Assembly (NCBI RefSeq): GCF_030687835.1
Contig: NZ_CP117449.1
Span: forward strand, 1,612,001-1,676,000
Direction of reading: 5' to 3'
DNA: 64,000 nucleotides
From: Pseudomonas hefeiensis
Lineage (GTDB): Bacteria > Pseudomonadota > Gammaproteobacteria > Pseudomonadales > Pseudomonadaceae
Made by a program: the position numbers and the translations under genes. Of the stretch, positions 62,833 to 64,000 are shown in pieces (position 1 is the stretch's first letter; every line of letters starts with the position of its first letter). Under the pieces are notes generated by a model. It worked only from the letters and a program-made list of their open reading frames with translations, ran no database searches and was not told where the DNA came from.

Positions 62833-63621
62833 ATGGCAGAACCTCAGGCGGTGACGCAGAGCAAGCGACTGACAGGCGAGCAGTTGTTGTTTCTGCTCTG
62901 CCTGCTCGCGCTGACCGCCCTGGCCTGGCTGATTCTGCTGCAAATGGCCCGCGACATGAGTGCGCCGGGCGGCATGGCCGATGCGGCAATGGCCGGTATG
63001 TTCATGCCCTGGAGCCTGGACGATGCTCTGCTGATGTTCGCCATGTGGGTGGTGATGATGATCGGCATGATGCTGCCCAGCGCCCTGCCCATGCTGCTGA
63101 TCTACCAGCAGATGCTGCGCAAGCGCATGCCGGCACCGCAGAGACATCTGGCCCTGCTGCTGTTCTGCAGCGCCTATGGCTTGGTCTGGGCCGGCTTCGC
63201 TCTGGGCGCTACGGCGCTGCAATGGGCGCTCGAGCGGCTCGCGCTGCTCAGTCCGGGGATGCACAGCAGCAGTACCGCGCTGGCCGCCGGCCTGCTGCTG
63301 GTCGCAGGCGTCTATCAGTGGTTGCCAAGCAAGGCAGTCTGCCTTGAGCATTGTCGCGGGCCGCTGCATTTTCTTCTCGGCTACTGGCGCCCCGGCGTGC
63401 TCGGCGGCTGGCGCATGGGGCTGGCCCATGGCGCTTACTGCCTGGGCTGCTGCTGGGCCCTGATGGGCCTGCTGTTCGTGGTTGGCGTGATGAACCTGCT
63501 CTGGGTGGCAGTGATCGGTGCCTTCATCCTGCTGGAGAAAAACCTGCCGCAGGGACTCTGGCTCAGTCGTATCTGCGGTGTGTTGTTGCTCGGCTGGGGC
63601 CTGTGGCTGCTGCTGGGCTAG
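62833..63621 (+). CDS. DUF2182 domain-containing integral membrane protein
   Basis: A 262-residue protein with about seven hydrophobic helices. The Met-rich helix MFAMWVVMMIGMMLPSALPM and HGAYCLGCCWALMGLLFVVG are the DUF2182 features and give Met, His and Cys side chains suitable for soft-metal handling. Described as predicted metal-binding in the family. It shares an operon with the Cys-rich DUF1326 protein. Function unproven. Confidence 0.88.
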   Translation: MAEPQAVTQSKRLTGEQLLFLLCLLALTALAWLILLQMARDMSAPGGMADAAMAGMFMPWSLDDALLMFAMWVVMMIGMMLPSALPMLLIYQQMLRKRMPAPQRHLALLLFCSAYGLVWAGFALGATALQWALERLALLSPGMHSSSTALAAGLLLVAGVYQWLPSKAVCLEHCRGPLHFLLGYWRPGVLGGWRMGLAHGAYCLGCCWALMGLLFVVGVMNLLWVAVIGAFILLEKNLPQGLWLSRICGVLLLGWGLWLLLG

Positions 63622-63631
63622 GCGAAACCTG

Positions 63632-63720
63632 TGTGGGAGCGAGCCTGCTCGCGATTGCGGTGTGTCAGCTAAATCAATGCCTGCTGATCCATCGCAATCG
63701 CGAGCAGGCTCGCTCCCACA
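63632..63720. repeat. REP pair (BIME)
   Basis: TGTGGGAGCGAGCCTGCTCG faces its complement, with GCGATTGCGGTG/CATCGCAATCGC extending the stem. Lies between convergent genes. Confidence 0.88.
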
Positions 63721-63729
63721 GGGTGGGGC

Positions 63730-63999
63730 TTATTTCCAGGTATGGATCGGCCACCCGGCCGCTTCGGCATGGGCCTTCAACACCGGATCCGGGTTCACCA
63801 CATGGGGGTAATCCACCCGCTGTAGCAGCGGCAGGTCATTACGCGAGTCGGAATAGAAACTCGCGCCCTCAAGGTTTTCTTCCTCGGCATCCAGCCAATC
63901 CAGCAGCCGCGCGATCTTGCCTTCGCGATAGGTCAGAGTGCCGACGGTCTTGCCGCTGTACACCCCATGGGTCACTTCGAGTTCAATCGCCAGGATCTC
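63730..63999 (-). CDS. HAD family hydrolase, phosphoserine phosphatase-like, cut by window
   Basis: The C-terminal 89 residues of a HAD-IB phosphatase; the frame is open to the window's right edge. The visible part includes GVYSGKTVGTLTYREGK, and HAD motif IV in SFYSDSRNDLPLLQRVDYP followed by VVNPDPVLKAHAEAAGWP, the usual ending of SerB-like HAD proteins. Motifs I and II are outside. The substrate cannot be assigned. Confidence 0.85.
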   Translation of the reverse strand, partial: EILAIELEVTHGVYSGKTVGTLTYREGKIARLLDWLDAEEENLEGASFYSDSRNDLPLLQRVDYPHVVNPDPVLKAHAEAAGWPIHTWK

Positions 64000-64000
64000 A

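Overview
The window reads as a piece of a Pseudomonas chromosome, most likely of the P. fluorescens group. The grounds are gene content and order (relA-mazG, purN-purM-DUF2066-AI-2E-hda, a cobalamin operon behind a B12 riboswitch, rmuC next to a CrbS/MxtR-type kinase, rdgC beside tRNA-Val/tRNA-Asp), Pseudomonas-restricted families such as DUF3509, GC-rich codon use, and the many GTGGGAGC-type REP/BIME repeats between genes. No species call is possible without database comparison.

Layout. 1-3.2 kb: stringent-response relA (5' end cut off by the window), mazG and a DUF2058 gene. 3.9-9.8 kb: DUF3108 protein, purN-purM on the minus strand, then DUF2066, an AI-2E-type permease and hda. 10.0-13.4 kb: two NlpC/P60 lipoproteins, a sorbosone-dehydrogenase-like lipoprotein and a hypothetical gene. 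13.6-23.0 kb: cobalamin riboswitch and cobO-cobB-bluB-cbiB-cobD-cobQ / cobU-cobT-cobC-cobS, covering the late steps from cobyrinate to adenosylcobalamin. 23.0-27.5 kb: MarR/MFS pair with palindromic operators, a 39-codon membrane peptide, glutathione peroxidase, a FadL-family porin and a hypothetical gene. 27.7-34.4 kb: DUF3509, a ~970-bp gene-free but structured stretch, a sel1-like gene, rmuC and the large CrbS/MxtR-like transporter-kinase. 34.6-42.6 kb: divergent TetR/MFS pair, cupin, TDT transporter, MFS-acyltransferase fusion, a Gdx/SugE exporter under a guanidine-II riboswitch, a bile-acid:Na+ symporter-family gene and rdgC. 42.7-43.3 kb: tandemly duplicated tRNA-Val(TAC)-tRNA-Asp(GTC). 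43.3-49.3 kb: dihaem peroxidase-like gene with a frameshifted catalase-family gene, FKBP isomerase, YkvA-like gene and a small XRE/hypothetical/sel1 operon. 49.5-55.9 kb: accessory Rhs locus with a frameshifted rhs gene, an AT-rich toxin tail, its immunity gene, and a second, detached toxin-tail plus immunity pair paralogous to the first. 56.2-64 kb: repeats, an EAL/GGDEF protein, the tail-specific protease prc, a quinone oxidoreductase, a four-unit BIME tandem array, a DUF1326-DUF2182 pair and the 3' end of a HAD phosphatase.

The least ordinary signals are: (i) the two paralogous toxin-tail/immunity cassettes behind rhs; (ii) two intergenic elements 19 kb apart sharing an AAGTCAATGAAA - T-run - A-run - DnaA-box arrangement at nearly identical spacings; (iii) a dihaem peroxidase/catalase-family pair that could act on peroxides or lipid hydroperoxides; (iv) the tandem BIME array. 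Three genes (cobB 3' end, the catalase-family gene, rhs) carry frame disruptions, two of them in homopolymers, so sequence error must be excluded before any is called a real pseudogene.
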